A stretch of 58,195 nt of DNA from a virus. Position 1 is the stretch's first letter. Each line of letters opens with the position of its first letter. The DNA lies in IMG/VR virus record IMGVR_UViG_3300032116_000229, positions 1 through 58,195 of that record, one strand, 5' to 3'. Made by a program: the position numbers and the translations under genes. The notes beneath the pieces were generated by a model that was not told where the DNA came from, searched no databases, and saw only the letters and a list, made by a program, of their open reading frames with translations. Shown piece by piece: positions 7,187-14,548 of this stretch.

Positions 7187-7582
7187 TCATTCCGATGAAC
7201 TACCTAGTGACTGCCTATCTTTTGATTCGACACGCTCGGCAGGGCCGGTTGGATTGCCGTTGATATCAATAGGAGTTCGCAGCCAGTAGGAGCGGCACTC
7301 AGGATTGTTAGGCTCGAGCGGCTTTGTTAGGCCCTGCCGCAGCGACTTCAGAACGCCATGGTCTGGACACTCGAAGTGCCAACTCCATGTGTACGGGTCT
7401 TTGGCGTGCTCCGCTGCGCGCTTTTCTTGGACGCGCTTGTAGATTCGCCAAAATCGCTGATTGGCTTGCTCGGGCGTTAAAGACGGCGGTGGCTGATAGA
7501 TTTCAACTGGCTCGATTAAATCGACCGCCATGGCAACTGTTGTAGTTGCCAAGACCAGAAGAACTGGGATGGCGCGCCTCAT
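7187..7582 (-). CDS. Secreted or periplasmic hypothetical protein, 131 aa
   Basis: Has a clear N-terminal signal peptide: MRR, then a hydrophobic core (AIPVLLVLATTTVA) and an AMA-like cleavage site near residue 19. The mature part is polar with two cysteines (CPDHG, NPECRSYW) that could form a disulfide in the periplasm. Its 3' end overlaps the phased repeats at 7192-7215. Possibly a cell-envelope-acting accessory protein. Confidence 0.65.
   Translation of the reverse strand: MRRAIPVLLVLATTTVAMAVDLIEPVEIYQPPPSLTPEQANQRFWRIYKRVQEKRAAEHAKDPYTWSWHFECPDHGVLKSLRQGLTKPLEPNNPECRSYWLRTPIDINGNPTGPAERVESKDRQSLGSSSE
7192..7216 (-). promoter_or_regulatory. 11-bp phased repeats at gene end
   Basis: CC at 7192, 7203 and 7214 (GG on minus: GGCAGTC, GGTAGTT, CGGAATG). 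They lie upstream, in the direction of transcription, of the gene at 6620-7114 and inside the last codons of 7187-7582. A TTGATAACTTAATG stretch nearer the gene could be a -10 region. Confidence 0.45.
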
Positions 7583-7583
7583 T

Positions 7584-7649
7584 TCATATCCTCTTCCTTT
7601 CGACGGTTTTGCCGCAGAAGTAGCACGGCCCTGGATATCGGTTTCTCAT
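7584..7649 (-). CDS. Tiny zinc-knuckle peptide, 21 aa
   Basis: Encodes a 21-residue basic peptide with a single CYFC knuckle (residues 9-12). Its ATG overlaps the previous stop as ATGA (7646-7649) and its TGA is 2 nt before the next ATG, and its coding sequence supplies GGAAGAGG as the next ribosome site. It may be a real gene or a translational bridge. Confidence 0.4.
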   Translation of the reverse strand: MRNRYPGPCYFCGKTVERKRI

Positions 7650-7861
7650 GGCTCGTATTCTCTTGTGCCGTTGGCCGCCTCAATCAGCGCGATTGCCAAT
7701 TCCAGCGTCTGCTCTCGCGTGAGAGAGGCGTAGTCGCCAATAGAGTTGGCGACGCGCGGTGGCGAAAGTTGGACGCACACACCGTTCGCGACGCCACCCC
7801 AATATCGGGTCAGCCCTACCTTGCCGTTTAGCACATTGACGCCTTTTAATTCGTTGGCCAT
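7646..7861 (-). CDS. Hypothetical protein, 71 aa
   Basis: Starts MANELKGVNVLNGKVGLTRYWGGVANGVCVQLSP. The C-terminal helix reads LTREQTLELAIALIEAANG. Short phage proteins with this strand-rich front and 'TREQALELAxxL' helix are common in tailed phages of proteobacteria; role unknown. Confidence 0.6.
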   Translation of the reverse strand: MANELKGVNVLNGKVGLTRYWGGVANGVCVQLSPPRVANSIGDYASLTREQTLELAIALIEAANGTREYEP

Positions 7862-7866
7862 AACGA

Positions 7867-8208
7867 TTACTCCGCAGGTTCGACCTTGTAGCCCCTGTTC
7901 ATCCAGGGTTCCATTTTGATGTTGAGCAGCCAATCGGCCACCGTTGGGATTCGTCCGCCGCAGTCTTCGCGGATGTGCTGCTCGCCAATGTAGCGAACTG
8001 GCACAGTACGACCGTCCGAATTGACAATCGTCCGCCCAAAGACGCGCTCCGCCTCAAAGATGCCTGATGAATGATGGCGGAGCGCGCGGTGCCTGGCGTC
8101 TGCAACCAACTCCTTAGTCGCATCGAACCAATCGTGGATAGCGGCATAATCTTCCGGCTTGCCGCCCCAAATCTTGACCGATGTAAGACTGTGGTGATGC
8201 GGGTGCAT
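7867..8208 (-). CDS. DUF6915-like protein, 113 aa
   Basis: Opening MHPHHHSLTSVKIWGG, then YAAIHDWFDATKELVADARHR, ALRHHSSGIFEAERVFG and PVRYIGEQHIREDCG. This series is characteristic of a conserved family I recall as DUF6915 in phages and plasmids (histidine-rich, biochemical role unknown). The many conserved His, Asp and Glu residues suggest metal binding. The start was chosen at the MHP signature. It ends just before the gene at 7646-7861. Confidence 0.75.
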   Translation of the reverse strand: MHPHHHSLTSVKIWGGKPEDYAAIHDWFDATKELVADARHRALRHHSSGIFEAERVFGRTIVNSDGRTVPVRYIGEQHIREDCGGRIPTVADWLLNIKMEPWMNRGYKVEPAE

Positions 8209-8213
8209 AACGC

Positions 8214-8699
8214 CTACTCCTTGTAGGGTCGCCACTCGAACGAGTGGTCATCTGTTTCCATGTGATTGATGCCCACTTCGCCAACAAAGACCAACTTGCC
8301 GTCGTCGTCGAATTCCAGGCTGATGCTTCCTTGACCGCCCTCGTTGTTAAACCAGTCCAGATTGGTCGATTCCAACAAGGCGTAGGCGACCGTCGAGACG
8401 ACTTCGGAAAGCGCGTTCGTCTCGACCTTGCGCGTCCGATAGACATACTTCTTGGACTCGGAGTCATACTCCTGGTACGACTCGGTGTAGGCCGGGCCTG
8501 GAATCTGTCCTGCGTTGACAATCCGCTTGTCGTCGCCGTCGTAGAAAACGACCGCGTCTATCGCACCGCTGTCACCACAGCCAGAGAACTCGATGACCAC
8601 TTTTCTGATTCCGTGCGAAAGAACGACTTTGGCAAAATCGTCGCGCTCTTCCACATTGGTGAACGGAAAAAACTCGTTATCTTCCGGATCTTTTGCCAT
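8214..8699 (-). CDS. DUF6878-like hypothetical protein, 161 aa
   Basis: Contains IEFSGCGDSGAIDAV near residue 37 and LLESTNLDWFNNEGGQG near residue 108, followed by a strand-rich end. The 'GxGDSGxI...LE.....W.NN.G..G' pattern matches a phage/plasmid family I know as DUF6878, function unknown. GGAGAGAGTC precedes the ATG. The family call is from memory of the motif pair. Confidence 0.6.
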   Translation of the reverse strand: MAKDPEDNEFFPFTNVEERDDFAKVVLSHGIRKVVIEFSGCGDSGAIDAVVFYDGDDKRIVNAGQIPGPAYTESYQEYDSESKKYVYRTRKVETNALSEVVSTVAYALLESTNLDWFNNEGGQGSISLEFDDDGKLVFVGEVGINHMETDDHSFEWRPYKE

Positions 8700-8708
8700 G
8701 ACTCTCTC

Positions 8709-8801
8709 CTAGAAAAATGCGTTGAAAAGGATAATCGCCGTGACCACGATGATTATTTCGGCAGCCGCCATCGCGCGGCTTTGCTCACGCCGTTTGGGCA
8801 T
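8709..8801 (-). CDS. Tiny membrane protein, 30 aa
   Basis: A 30-residue protein with basic N-terminus (MPKRREQSR) and one hydrophobic helix of about 17 residues (EIIIVVTAIILFNAFF), so a likely N-in inner-membrane peptide. GGGGGTT precedes the start and the next gene's ribosome site overlaps its stop region. Function unknown. Confidence 0.5.
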   Translation of the reverse strand: MPKRREQSRAMAAAEIIIVVTAIILFNAFF

Positions 8802-8823
8802 CCGCTAACCCCCATGAACTTGG

Positions 8824-8857
8824 AAAGAAGGGACGGGGGCCGTTAAGCCCCCGCCCC
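8824..8857 (-). terminator. Rho-independent terminator
   Basis: Minus-strand GC stem CGGGGGC/GCCCCCG, extended by GGG/CCC across one bulged base, loop of 6 nt, followed by TTCTTTCC. It lies 20 nt after the stop of the gene at 8875-9567. Confidence 0.8.
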
Positions 8858-8874
8858 GTTGCCGTGCTGCTGAC

Positions 8875-9567
8875 TCAGGCAGCGGCCGTCGCAGCGGGTG
8901 CTGCGGCCGGCGCCGTCTCGATGTACCGCAGAACGATGCTCTCCTCGTTCAGAACGAGCGGAGTGCCCTTGCCCGCCTCCTTGCTTGCGATGCGGAAAGC
9001 AGGGAACAAGGCGAACATCTCCGACGCCTGCCGACGCGCAGTACCCGGCTTGTAGGAGCACTGCGTGAGGTAGTAGTCGACCAGGCCCTTGAGCGAAAGC
9101 GTGCCGCCCGACGAGCGCAGGGCCTTGATAGCCTGCACCGTGTAGACGCTCGGACGCTTGCCCGAAGCCATCGAAGTGACAAGATTCACCGCTTTCTCGC
9201 GAGTTTTCTTGTCCAGACGGTCGATTGCGGTGAGGGCTTCACCCTCCAGTCGCTCGCCGCCAGTCGTGAGAACAATCCCGCCAATCGACGCGCCCGACGA
9301 GGCGATGATATCGCTCGCCTTGTGCGTCACAAGGGACAGGCGAGGGGCGCGGGGCGCCTTCTCCTTCTTGCCCTTGATTTCGGCAGAGACACCCTCGGCA
9401 GTCGTCTCGGCGGGCTGCTCGGCATACGCTTCGCGCTTCGCATCGGACGCTTCCAGGTCAGCGATAACGCTGGCGATTTCGCCTGCGTCCGCATCAGACA
9501 CGGTGAGTTCCGTCCCGTCGGCCAGGACGACTTCATCCGCCACATCAGCCAACTTCTTCTTGGCCAT
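8875..9567 (-). CDS. Hypothetical Ala/Lys-rich protein, 230 aa
   Basis: Preceded by a near-perfect GAGGTGAT Shine-Dalgarno and a recognisable promoter, and closed by a strong terminator, so probably a monocistronic and well-expressed gene. Acidic helical N-terminal third, a charged linker (KGKKEKAPRAPR), a helical domain with KRPSVYTVQAIKALRSSGGTLSLKGLV, and an Ala/Pro tail (APAAAPAATAAA). The central part could be a small winged-helix DNA-binding fold, but that is a guess. Confidence 0.65.
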   Translation of the reverse strand: MAKKKLADVADEVVLADGTELTVSDADAGEIASVIADLEASDAKREAYAEQPAETTAEGVSAEIKGKKEKAPRAPRLSLVTHKASDIIASSGASIGGIVLTTGGERLEGEALTAIDRLDKKTREKAVNLVTSMASGKRPSVYTVQAIKALRSSGGTLSLKGLVDYYLTQCSYKPGTARRQASEMFALFPAFRIASKEAGKGTPLVLNEESIVLRYIETAPAAAPAATAAA

Positions 9568-9639
9568 TTCAATCACCTCAGGCGACTAGTGTTGTTAGCC
9601 GGACAGGGTAGTCGCCGTTGAACCCTGCTCGACGATGCT

Positions 9640-9698
9640 AGTATCAGCGTGGATTTAGTCACCAGCAACTGATTCCAGCGAACTACCAATCAACTACC
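9640..9698 (-). promoter_or_regulatory. Promoter with 11-bp phased upstream repeats
   Basis: Minus strand: -35 TTGCTG (9663-9668), 17-bp spacer, -10 GATACT (9640-9645). Immediately upstream are three GG units at 9675, 9686 and 9697, 11 bp apart (TTGGTAGTTGA-type). The same layout occurs at 9991-10049, which strengthens both calls. Confidence 0.65.
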
Positions 9699-9705
9699 AA
9701 AAGCG

Positions 9706-9957
9706 TCAAGGAATGACAGCGGAGATGTCCACCCCGCCGTCCCGAAGAACTTCCACGACCCTGCTAGGCAGCACGCCTATACCGTCGTAGTCCGTGAGCA
9801 CCAGGCGGCCTTTATCGTCGCGCTCGAACCAGAGGCCACCGCCGCACTCCCAGTCAACATTGCCGATGTATTCAAAGTATCCATAGAGGGCGTTGCTATC
9901 CACCCGGACTTCGTAGATTCGGCTCGGGAAAACCAAGTCATATTTGCGTTCCGACAT
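9706..9957 (-). CDS. Hypothetical protein, 83 aa
   Basis: Start taken at MSERKYDLVFPSRIYEV, because GGAG is well spaced for this ATG and too close to the one two codons earlier. Strand-rich protein with a CGGGLWFERDDKGRLVLTDYDG core and an SRVVEVLRDGG helix. No family recognised. It has its own promoter copy (9991-10049). Confidence 0.6.
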   Translation of the reverse strand: MSERKYDLVFPSRIYEVRVDSNALYGYFEYIGNVDWECGGGLWFERDDKGRLVLTDYDGIGVLPSRVVEVLRDGGVDISAVIP

Positions 9958-9990
9958 TTGCATGACTCCAAAAGGCTAATTGACAGAGTT

Positions 9991-10049
9991 AGTGTCACGC
10001 TGGATTCAGTCACCAGCAAGTGTCTCCTAGCAACTGCCAACAACTCGCC
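9991..10049 (-). promoter_or_regulatory. Promoter with 11-bp phased upstream repeats
   Basis: Minus strand: TTGCTG (10014-10019), 17 bp, GACACT (9991-9996). CC units lie at 10026, 10037 and 10048, each 11 bp apart. About 35 bp around the core are clearly related to the promoter at 9640-9668, including GTGACT.AATCC, so one is a duplicate of the other. Confidence 0.65.
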
Positions 10050-10148
10050 AATCCAAGCCCTGGAGACGCTTCCGTGGCCCGTGTGCGATAGATATAAGAT
10101 GAACGCGCCTGCGCGCGTAGTGCTGGACACAATGGATGTCAACGCTTG

Positions 10149-10172
10149 CCAACGAGCTGCCTATCAACTGCC
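10149..10172 (-). repeat. 11-bp phased repeats
   Basis: CC at 10149, 10160 and 10171 in the series GCCAACGAGCT, GCCTATCAACT, GCCTATTTGCG. On the minus strand these read as GGCAGTT-type units. No clear -10 hexamer follows. Confidence 0.5.
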
Positions 10173-10682
10173 TATTTGCGTTGTGTGGATGCGCGGCACG
10201 CAGTCTTGGCGCTTCCAATTGGCTTGCCGAAGTGGACACTAGGTGGCTGGCTCGGCAAGCGGATTCCACGGATGCAGCGCGCAGAAACTTCCATGGTCCC
10301 GTAGCCACACCATGGAAGCTCGAGCCACTTAGGTGCGCCAATGGAGCGTGAAACGCCTAGAAGTCGGCCCCGCCTCATTCCTTGGGAAGTCTCTTTCCTG
10401 CCTCATACCTATTAGGAAGCAATAGGCCGCGCCCTTTTGGGCTGGCGCTTAGGTGCGTGAGGCGAAAAGTTGTCAGCGAGGAGTTTTCGGGAAAACGAAG
10501 GCGCCAGATCCTAGGGTAGGCTTTCCTAGTTTCAATTTTCGGAATTCGGCTGGCCGTTTTATTATTTAGCCTGCGAGGCTTGTCAGGCTTCAATTTCGGA
10601 AAATCTAAAGGCGCCAATTCCCTTTCAAATCGGATCTATTGGCAAGCGCCGGGTAGAAAATGGCGGTTTCGATTTAGACGCT

Positions 10683-10745
10683 ATTAGGGCGGGCCTTTCC
10701 CGGTCTAGCCCTAGCCCTTACCCTAGCCCTGAGGCCCGCCCTAAT
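10683..10745. other. Inverted repeat enclosing a telomere-like G-quadruplex motif
   Basis: A perfect 14-bp inverted repeat (ATTAGGGCGGGCCT at 10683-10696, its complement at 10732-10745) flanks a 35-nt loop. On the minus strand the loop (10709-10729) has four GGG tracts separated by CTA, TAA and CTA, the ideal short-loop quadruplex pattern. There is no gene on either side for several hundred bases. Confidence 0.7.
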
Positions 10746-10953
10746 GGGCTTATAGCGCGAGGTTTTCGCAGCCTTTCGGTTAACTTTCTAGTAGTCGCCC
10801 AAACTGTCGGAGTTCGGGCCTTTTGAGGCTGCTAATATAAGGCAGTTCTTATATTTGTAAGCCGAATTCAGGAAAAGGCCAGGTAGGAAATTCGAGAAGT
10901 GGCTGCCGCGTCCTTGCAGCAGCCTACTACCCGTGCGCCCCCGCTGGCCGGAT

Positions 10954-11496
10954 TTATGTGGACTGGTCCTGGTTGGACGGCTCGCTGCGGTAGCGACGGA
11001 GGATGTGGGCGCGGTCCGCGTCCGACACCTCTTCTGGCGTCAGGTACCTAAAGAAAGCCGACAGGTCGTAGCCGTCCTTCTCCATCCCGGCTTTGACTTG
11101 GCCCAGCCTGTAGTTCATGTGCCGAACAATCGAGTCGGTGTGCGGGACGACATGAAGGCGACCAGAGATTGCACCGAAGGTCAGAAGAATCCGATGAACG
11201 ATTGTTCCAATCGGCATCAGAACAATGCTGGCAACGCCGAGAATCATGCCGAAGATTCCAAGACCGGCATTTTTAATGCCTCTGCCAAATTCGCGGATGA
11301 TATCGAGCGGCAGCGGGGCAAGCACTGCCTTAAGCCAGAGTTCCAAATTCTTCCGCGTTCGCACCGGGCCAACCTTCAAGTCAATGGCTTGAGGATGAAA
11401 GTTCATGATTGGGTTGGCACTCATGCGCCGCTTAAACTCAGCCCAGGCCGCATCGTCCTGCTCGGTCCAGTCTTCCGGCTTATCATCTTCGGTCAC
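10954..11496 (-). CDS. Membrane-associated hypothetical protein, 180 aa
   Basis: GTG start with AAGGAGA upstream. Acidic N-terminus, then a hydrophobic segment at about residues 78-105 (GLGIFGMILGVASIVLMPIGTIV) long enough for one or two membrane passes, then a soluble C-terminal domain ending in a basic RAHILRRYRSEP stretch. Upstream neighbour is the DnaQ-like exonuclease. Function unknown. Confidence 0.65.
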   Translation of the reverse strand: MTEDDKPEDWTEQDDAAWAEFKRRMSANPIMNFHPQAIDLKVGPVRTRKNLELWLKAVLAPLPLDIIREFGRGIKNAGLGIFGMILGVASIVLMPIGTIVHRILLTFGAISGRLHVVPHTDSIVRHMNYRLGQVKAGMEKDGYDLSAFFRYLTPEEVSDADRAHILRRYRSEPSNQDQST

Positions 11497-11521
11497 AATC
11501 GTCTCCTTCCTTACGGGTTAC

Positions 11522-12076
11522 TTACTTCACGGACGAAATGTCGTAGAAGTTCCTTTTGAGGCCACGATGAAGGCATTTCAGCGTGACCATCACATCGTAT
11601 TCCGCAGCGTGTGCAAGGCTGCGGTCGTAATCAATCGTCAGCGACCAGCAGAGTTCTGCCAGCCTGGGGTACTTGCCGAAAGCCGTAGCCCATCTAGCGT
11701 TTTCCATCGTGCAGAACACGGGCGGCGTCGGGGGCATGATGCCGACACGCATCAACTCGGCAGCGATAAACGGGCCGTCGAAGGCCATGTTGTGCGCAAC
11801 CAGGATTTCCCCGCGCTTCATCCAGTCGACAATGGCCGGCGCAACACGATTCCAGGTTGGCTTGCCGACAAGTTCGCTGATGCCGATTTTATGAACAGCC
11901 TCAGCGTCAGGGTCGATGGCCCGCTCCGGGTTGATGCGCTGGACATACTTGTCCAGGACTTCAATCTCCGGCTTTGTAGGGTCGATATCGGCAAGCACCA
12001 TCGCGATTTCGATGATGCGATGGCCTTTAGCCTGGTCCAGACCGGTGGTTTCTGTATCTACGCCAATGACTTTCAT
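11522..12076 (-). CDS. dnaQ: DnaQ-like 3'-5' exonuclease
   Basis: A 184-aa DEDDh exonuclease of the DNA polymerase III epsilon type. Exo I is DTETTG (residues 7-12), Exo II is HNMAFDGPF (about 94-102), and Exo III is HAAEYD (about 155-160), with His and Asp conserved. Such proteins remove mismatched 3' ends during replication. The phage polymerase at 37846-41184 is of the DnaE type, which usually lacks its own DEDD domain, so this protein is the natural proofreading partner. It is encoded 26 kb away from the polymerase. Confidence 0.85.
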   Translation of the reverse strand: MKVIGVDTETTGLDQAKGHRIIEIAMVLADIDPTKPEIEVLDKYVQRINPERAIDPDAEAVHKIGISELVGKPTWNRVAPAIVDWMKRGEILVAHNMAFDGPFIAAELMRVGIMPPTPPVFCTMENARWATAFGKYPRLAELCWSLTIDYDRSLAHAAEYDVMVTLKCLHRGLKRNFYDISSVK

Positions 12077-12080
12077 GTGC

Positions 12081-12386
12081 TTACCTGTAGCGACTCGTAG
12101 TGAGCGCCTGATGAAGAAGGTGGGCCACGCTATTCACCATCGACTCGCGCCTATTGAGCGAGTTCTGACTCAGCATGGTAAGAATGGCGTGCACCAGCTC
12201 GTGGAAGAAGACCTGCTCGGTGCGCGAACGCTCCGGGCAATCCAGGATGTCGATTTGCAACTTGTCCGGATCCCACGAGCCAATCGTGCCGATTTTGTGC
12301 GGCCACTTGCGCGCAGGAATTACCCGGACTTCAATCGTGTGTCCAAGCAGTTGCAGGCTCTTGGGGATTTGGAATCGGTTATTCAT
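12081..12386 (-). CDS. Small HExxH metallopeptidase-like protein, 101 aa
   Basis: Contains HELVHAILTML near residue 57, an HExxH zinc site followed by a hydrophobic helix, as in small ImmA/SprT-like zincins. A third ligand is not obvious after the motif. Start at MNNRFQIPKSLQLLGHTIEV, overlapping the previous stop by 8 nt. A role in cleaving a host or regulatory protein is possible but not shown. Confidence 0.65.
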   Translation of the reverse strand: MNNRFQIPKSLQLLGHTIEVRVIPARKWPHKIGTIGSWDPDKLQIDILDCPERSRTEQVFFHELVHAILTMLSQNSLNRRESMVNSVAHLLHQALTTSRYR

Positions 12387-12741
12387 GTCTGCCAGAAAAG
12401 CCAATTGGTTGCCAGTATTCACAGTCCTTCTTCCCCTTGCCTTGTCGTTCCAGCAATTCAGCCTGAACGCAATGGCTAATTAGGCCGCTATCGAATACAC
12501 AGCCGTCTGGTTTCATGCCTGGCTCGAGGTCGACATGACAGCCATAATCAGTGGGGCCAAGACCGTCATCAGGAAGCTCGACTGTGCGGACTTCGTACGC
12601 CTCTTTCAGCGTGGCGTCGGGCTTTTGCCGCGCTACCCACTCACACGCCGCAGCCTCCGAATCGAACGGGCCGAAGATGCGGGTCAACGAGGCAAAGTAA
12701 CGCTTGATGACCACATACTTTTCTGGCGGGCGGTCAGTCAC
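12379..12741 (-). CDS. Hypothetical protein, 120 aa
   Basis: GTG start overlapping the previous stop as GTGA. The N-terminal part (YVVIKRYFASLTRIFGPFDSEAAACEWVARQKPDA) is a short alpha/beta module seen in many small phage proteins, where a 'FGPFDSEEEA..WA' turn precedes a helix; compare the gene at 14366-14548. The C-terminal half has three cysteines. Unknown role. Confidence 0.6.
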   Translation of the reverse strand: MTDRPPEKYVVIKRYFASLTRIFGPFDSEAAACEWVARQKPDATLKEAYEVRTVELPDDGLGPTDYGCHVDLEPGMKPDGCVFDSGLISHCVQAELLERQGKGKKDCEYWQPIGFSGRHE

Positions 12742-13028
12742 GGCAGATACCTCTGAAAGATGGGCAGAGCGCGGCGGTAGGCCTTCCTCTCCTTGTCACT
12801 CTGGCCTTCAAGCATTGCGATGGCCCCATAATGAACCAGCTTCATGCCTTTCATATGTCTTTCCCACCACTCAGTATCGTCGTCGATGCCTAATAGGCGA
12901 ATTTTTTTGTCACGCCTATCAACTTGCCTGTACAGCAGTTCTTGAACGAAGGCTGCCGTTGCCATCTTGGCGGTCTTGTAGGGGCGACCACTAATATATG
13001 CCGCAGGCACAATCTTAACATTCGACAT
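12738..13028 (-). CDS. Hypothetical protein, 96 aa
   Basis: Basic helical protein starting MSNVKIVPAAYISGRPYKTAKMATAAFVQEL. It ends in a Pro-stop (CCGTGA) whose GTG is the start of the next gene, a junction type repeated many times in this window. No family recognised. Confidence 0.6.
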   Translation of the reverse strand: MSNVKIVPAAYISGRPYKTAKMATAAFVQELLYRQVDRRDKKIRLLGIDDDTEWWERHMKGMKLVHYGAIAMLEGQSDKERKAYRRALPIFQRYLP

Positions 13029-13101
13029 TTGCCCTCCGATTCGCGTTGCTTACTTGTGACTTATGTTAGCAATCAAACAACAGTCCGGGAATCACTACCA
13101 A

Positions 13102-13239
13102 TCACCCGCCGAAAAATTGCCGCCACTTCTCTTTGGCGTAAGAGATTGCGAGCATGGTGCAGCCATATACCAAGCCAAGTACCCACATCACCGCCAGGAA
13201 CTCTATGACAAACGCCAGCGCCTTATACTGTGCGCTCAT
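13102..13239 (-). CDS. Small membrane protein, 45 aa
   Basis: One or two hydrophobic helices over residues 8-33 (LAFVIEFLAVMWVLGLVYGCTMLAI) and a basic C-terminus (KEKWRQFFGG). It starts 12 nt after the stop of the coiled-coil gene at 13252-13491. No strong Shine-Dalgarno, so expression may rely on coupling. Confidence 0.5.
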   Translation of the reverse strand: MSAQYKALAFVIEFLAVMWVLGLVYGCTMLAISYAKEKWRQFFGG

Positions 13240-13251
13240 GAATGTCTGCCG

Positions 13252-13491
13252 CTACGGCGCCCTGGCCATTAGGTTGGCAACCTCGCCTTCTCTGAAGGCG
13301 CGACTCGAGAACCTGGAAAAGATTTGCGCGACCAGCTTGGCATCTTGCTTGAGCAGCCACTCGTATTGGGCCACCTTTTCGCGCAGCGCCTCAATCTTCT
13401 CGTCACGGTCGCTAACCATCCGCTCTAGCGTGATGATTTGGCTTGCAGGAGAAGCGCCACGGGTATCGTAGTTGTAGAAGCCTTTACTCAC
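13252..13491 (-). CDS. Coiled-coil protein, 79 aa
   Basis: GTG start (GTGAGTAA overlap with the preceding stop) giving SKGFYNYDTRG. It is followed by a long charged helix with heptad spacing (ITLERMVSDRDEKIEALREKVAQYEWLL), a likely dimeric coiled coil. A longer in-frame start exists, but it would overlap the membrane gene upstream. Confidence 0.55.
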   Translation of the reverse strand: MSKGFYNYDTRGASPASQIITLERMVSDRDEKIEALREKVAQYEWLLKQDAKLVAQIFSRFSSRAFREGEVANLMARAP

Positions 13492-13654
13492 TGCGGCTGG
13501 CTCTCTTGATGTAAACCCGGTTGCTCGCCGATTCAAAGCCATACGCGCAAACAAGCGCCACGATTGCGAACCCAACGGCTACCAGGGAGATTGGAACAAA
13601 GATGACCCGACGAATGACCGTCACTCCGTACAAGACTTTATCTGCCAACTTCAT
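13484..13654 (-). CDS. Small membrane protein, 56 aa
   Basis: Encodes 56 residues with a hydrophobic segment over residues 18-38 (IFVPISLVAVGFAIVALVCAY) and basic flanks (VIRR before, KRASR after). The overlapping GTG start of the next gene supports its being translated. Function unknown. Confidence 0.5.
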   Translation of the reverse strand: MKLADKVLYGVTVIRRVIFVPISLVAVGFAIVALVCAYGFESASNRVYIKRASRSE

Positions 13655-13669
13655 ATGCTGACCTGCACC

Positions 13670-13873
13670 TTAATTACCAGCGTAGATGGAAATGTAGAAC
13701 TCTCCTTCTTCCAAATCGAAGGGGCCACACTCGTCTTCAATGTGGTTAGTGACAAAGGCAGTACTCAGCTTGCCGCAATCACCAGAGGCGCCATGACGAT
13801 AGAAAACCTCGAGGTCGCCATGACCCTCTAATTGCAACTTTTGCAGGCACTCCACAAATTTATTTAGTTTCAT
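13670..13873 (-). CDS. Hypothetical protein, 67 aa
   Basis: Starts MKLNKFVECLQKLQLEGHGDLEVFYRHGASGDCG. The 'L+KFVexLqkL...GHGDLeV' opening is common in small phage proteins of an uncharacterised beta-rich family. Coupled by ATGA to the gene at 13870-14202. Confidence 0.6.
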   Translation of the reverse strand: MKLNKFVECLQKLQLEGHGDLEVFYRHGASGDCGKLSTAFVTNHIEDECGPFDLEEGEFYISIYAGN

Positions 13874-14202
13874 TGGGCTTCGTCCTGTCTTGTGCTATCC
13901 GCTACCTTGTTAAATGTCTGGCGCTCAACCGATATGTTTTGTCGCCGCGCAATCAGACCCTTCTCCAACCAGACCTTGATGGCGTAATTGACGGTGTGCG
14001 ACTGGCGCTCTTTACCGTTCTTGTCGATAAAGTAGATATCACTACCGTCGAAGAGCAGGTATCCGTCTCCGGGATAGACGACAATGGAGTAACTGTCGTT
14101 GTGCGTCAGGAATCCGAGACCGATGCCTAATGTGTTGAGAACGGGGTCACCGTTAGGCACCGCAACAATGTCGTACTCACCGATGTAATCCTTGTTTTTC
14201 AT
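13870..14202 (-). CDS. Hypothetical protein, 110 aa
   Basis: Strand-rich N-terminal 70 residues (YDIVAVPNGDP...GFLTHNDSYSIVVYPGDGYLLFDGSDIYFIDKNG), then a helical segment NYAIKVWLEKGLIARR that may be a small winged-helix-like end. AGGA precedes the ATG. Unknown function. Confidence 0.6.
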   Translation of the reverse strand: MKNKDYIGEYDIVAVPNGDPVLNTLGIGLGFLTHNDSYSIVVYPGDGYLLFDGSDIYFIDKNGKERQSHTVNYAIKVWLEKGLIARRQNISVERQTFNKVADSTRQDEAQ

Positions 14203-14210
14203 ACGCCGTC

Positions 14211-14369
14211 CTATCGAGTCTTGTATTCGCCGTCTTGGCTCGCCTTTATCACCTCATTAATGGTGGATAGCGGCAGACCAACTTCTTTGGCAATTGCGCC
14301 TTTGGGCCAGTGGAACACGAAATACAACTCCAGTGTTTTCAGAACCATATCTGTGTCCGGCTCGTTCAC
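14211..14369 (-). CDS. Small HTH protein, 52 aa
   Basis: GTG start overlapping the preceding stop (14366-14369). Residues about 22-45 (PKGAIAKEVGLPLSTINEVI) have the spacing of a helix-turn-helix, with AKEVGL and STI as the turn-flanking positions, as in resolvase or sigma region-4 type motifs. Possibly a compact DNA-binding regulator of the small-gene cluster. Confidence 0.6.
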   Translation of the reverse strand: MNEPDTDMVLKTLELYFVFHWPKGAIAKEVGLPLSTINEVIKASQDGEYKTR

Positions 14370-14548
14370 GGCTCTCCCACTTCCAGGTGGGCGTTTCGCA
14401 CCATCTGAATTTGGTAGGCGGCAAAATCCATCTGCTTTTCCGCATAAGCGAAGGCTTCTTCGCGGGAATCGAACAGCCCGTACACTTCCACGGGGTCGTA
14501 GTGGAAGTAACTTAGGACTACCCACTTGTCTGTCTCTTCCCCGTTCAC
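14366..14548 (-). CDS. Hypothetical protein, 60 aa
   Basis: GTG start at a CCGTGA junction. The sequence WVVLSYFHYDPVEVYGLFDSREEAFAYAEKQ is a small strand-turn-helix module similar to the N-terminal part of the gene at 12379-12741, suggesting a shared minidomain. Unknown role. Confidence 0.55.
   Translation of the reverse strand: MNGEETDKWVVLSYFHYDPVEVYGLFDSREEAFAYAEKQMDFAAYQIQMVRNAHLEVGEP

Larger units (their letters stand above)
9964..10953. other. Gene-free region of about 1 kb
   Basis: Apart from the promoter copy near 10000, no supportable gene is seen. It holds another phased set (10149-10172), two CCATGG sites near 10290-10315, imperfect direct repeats around 10490-10620 (AAGGCGCCA; TTCAATTTTCGGAA-like), and the G-quadruplex stem-loop at 10683-10745. 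An 80-codon open frame at 10375-10617 starts with TTG and has no recognisable content. Confidence 0.55.

Noticed and set aside
10375-10617. Minus-strand 80-codon frame in the second gene-free region
   Set aside because: TTG start, basic low-information sequence overlapping imperfect repeats, and no recognisable content.
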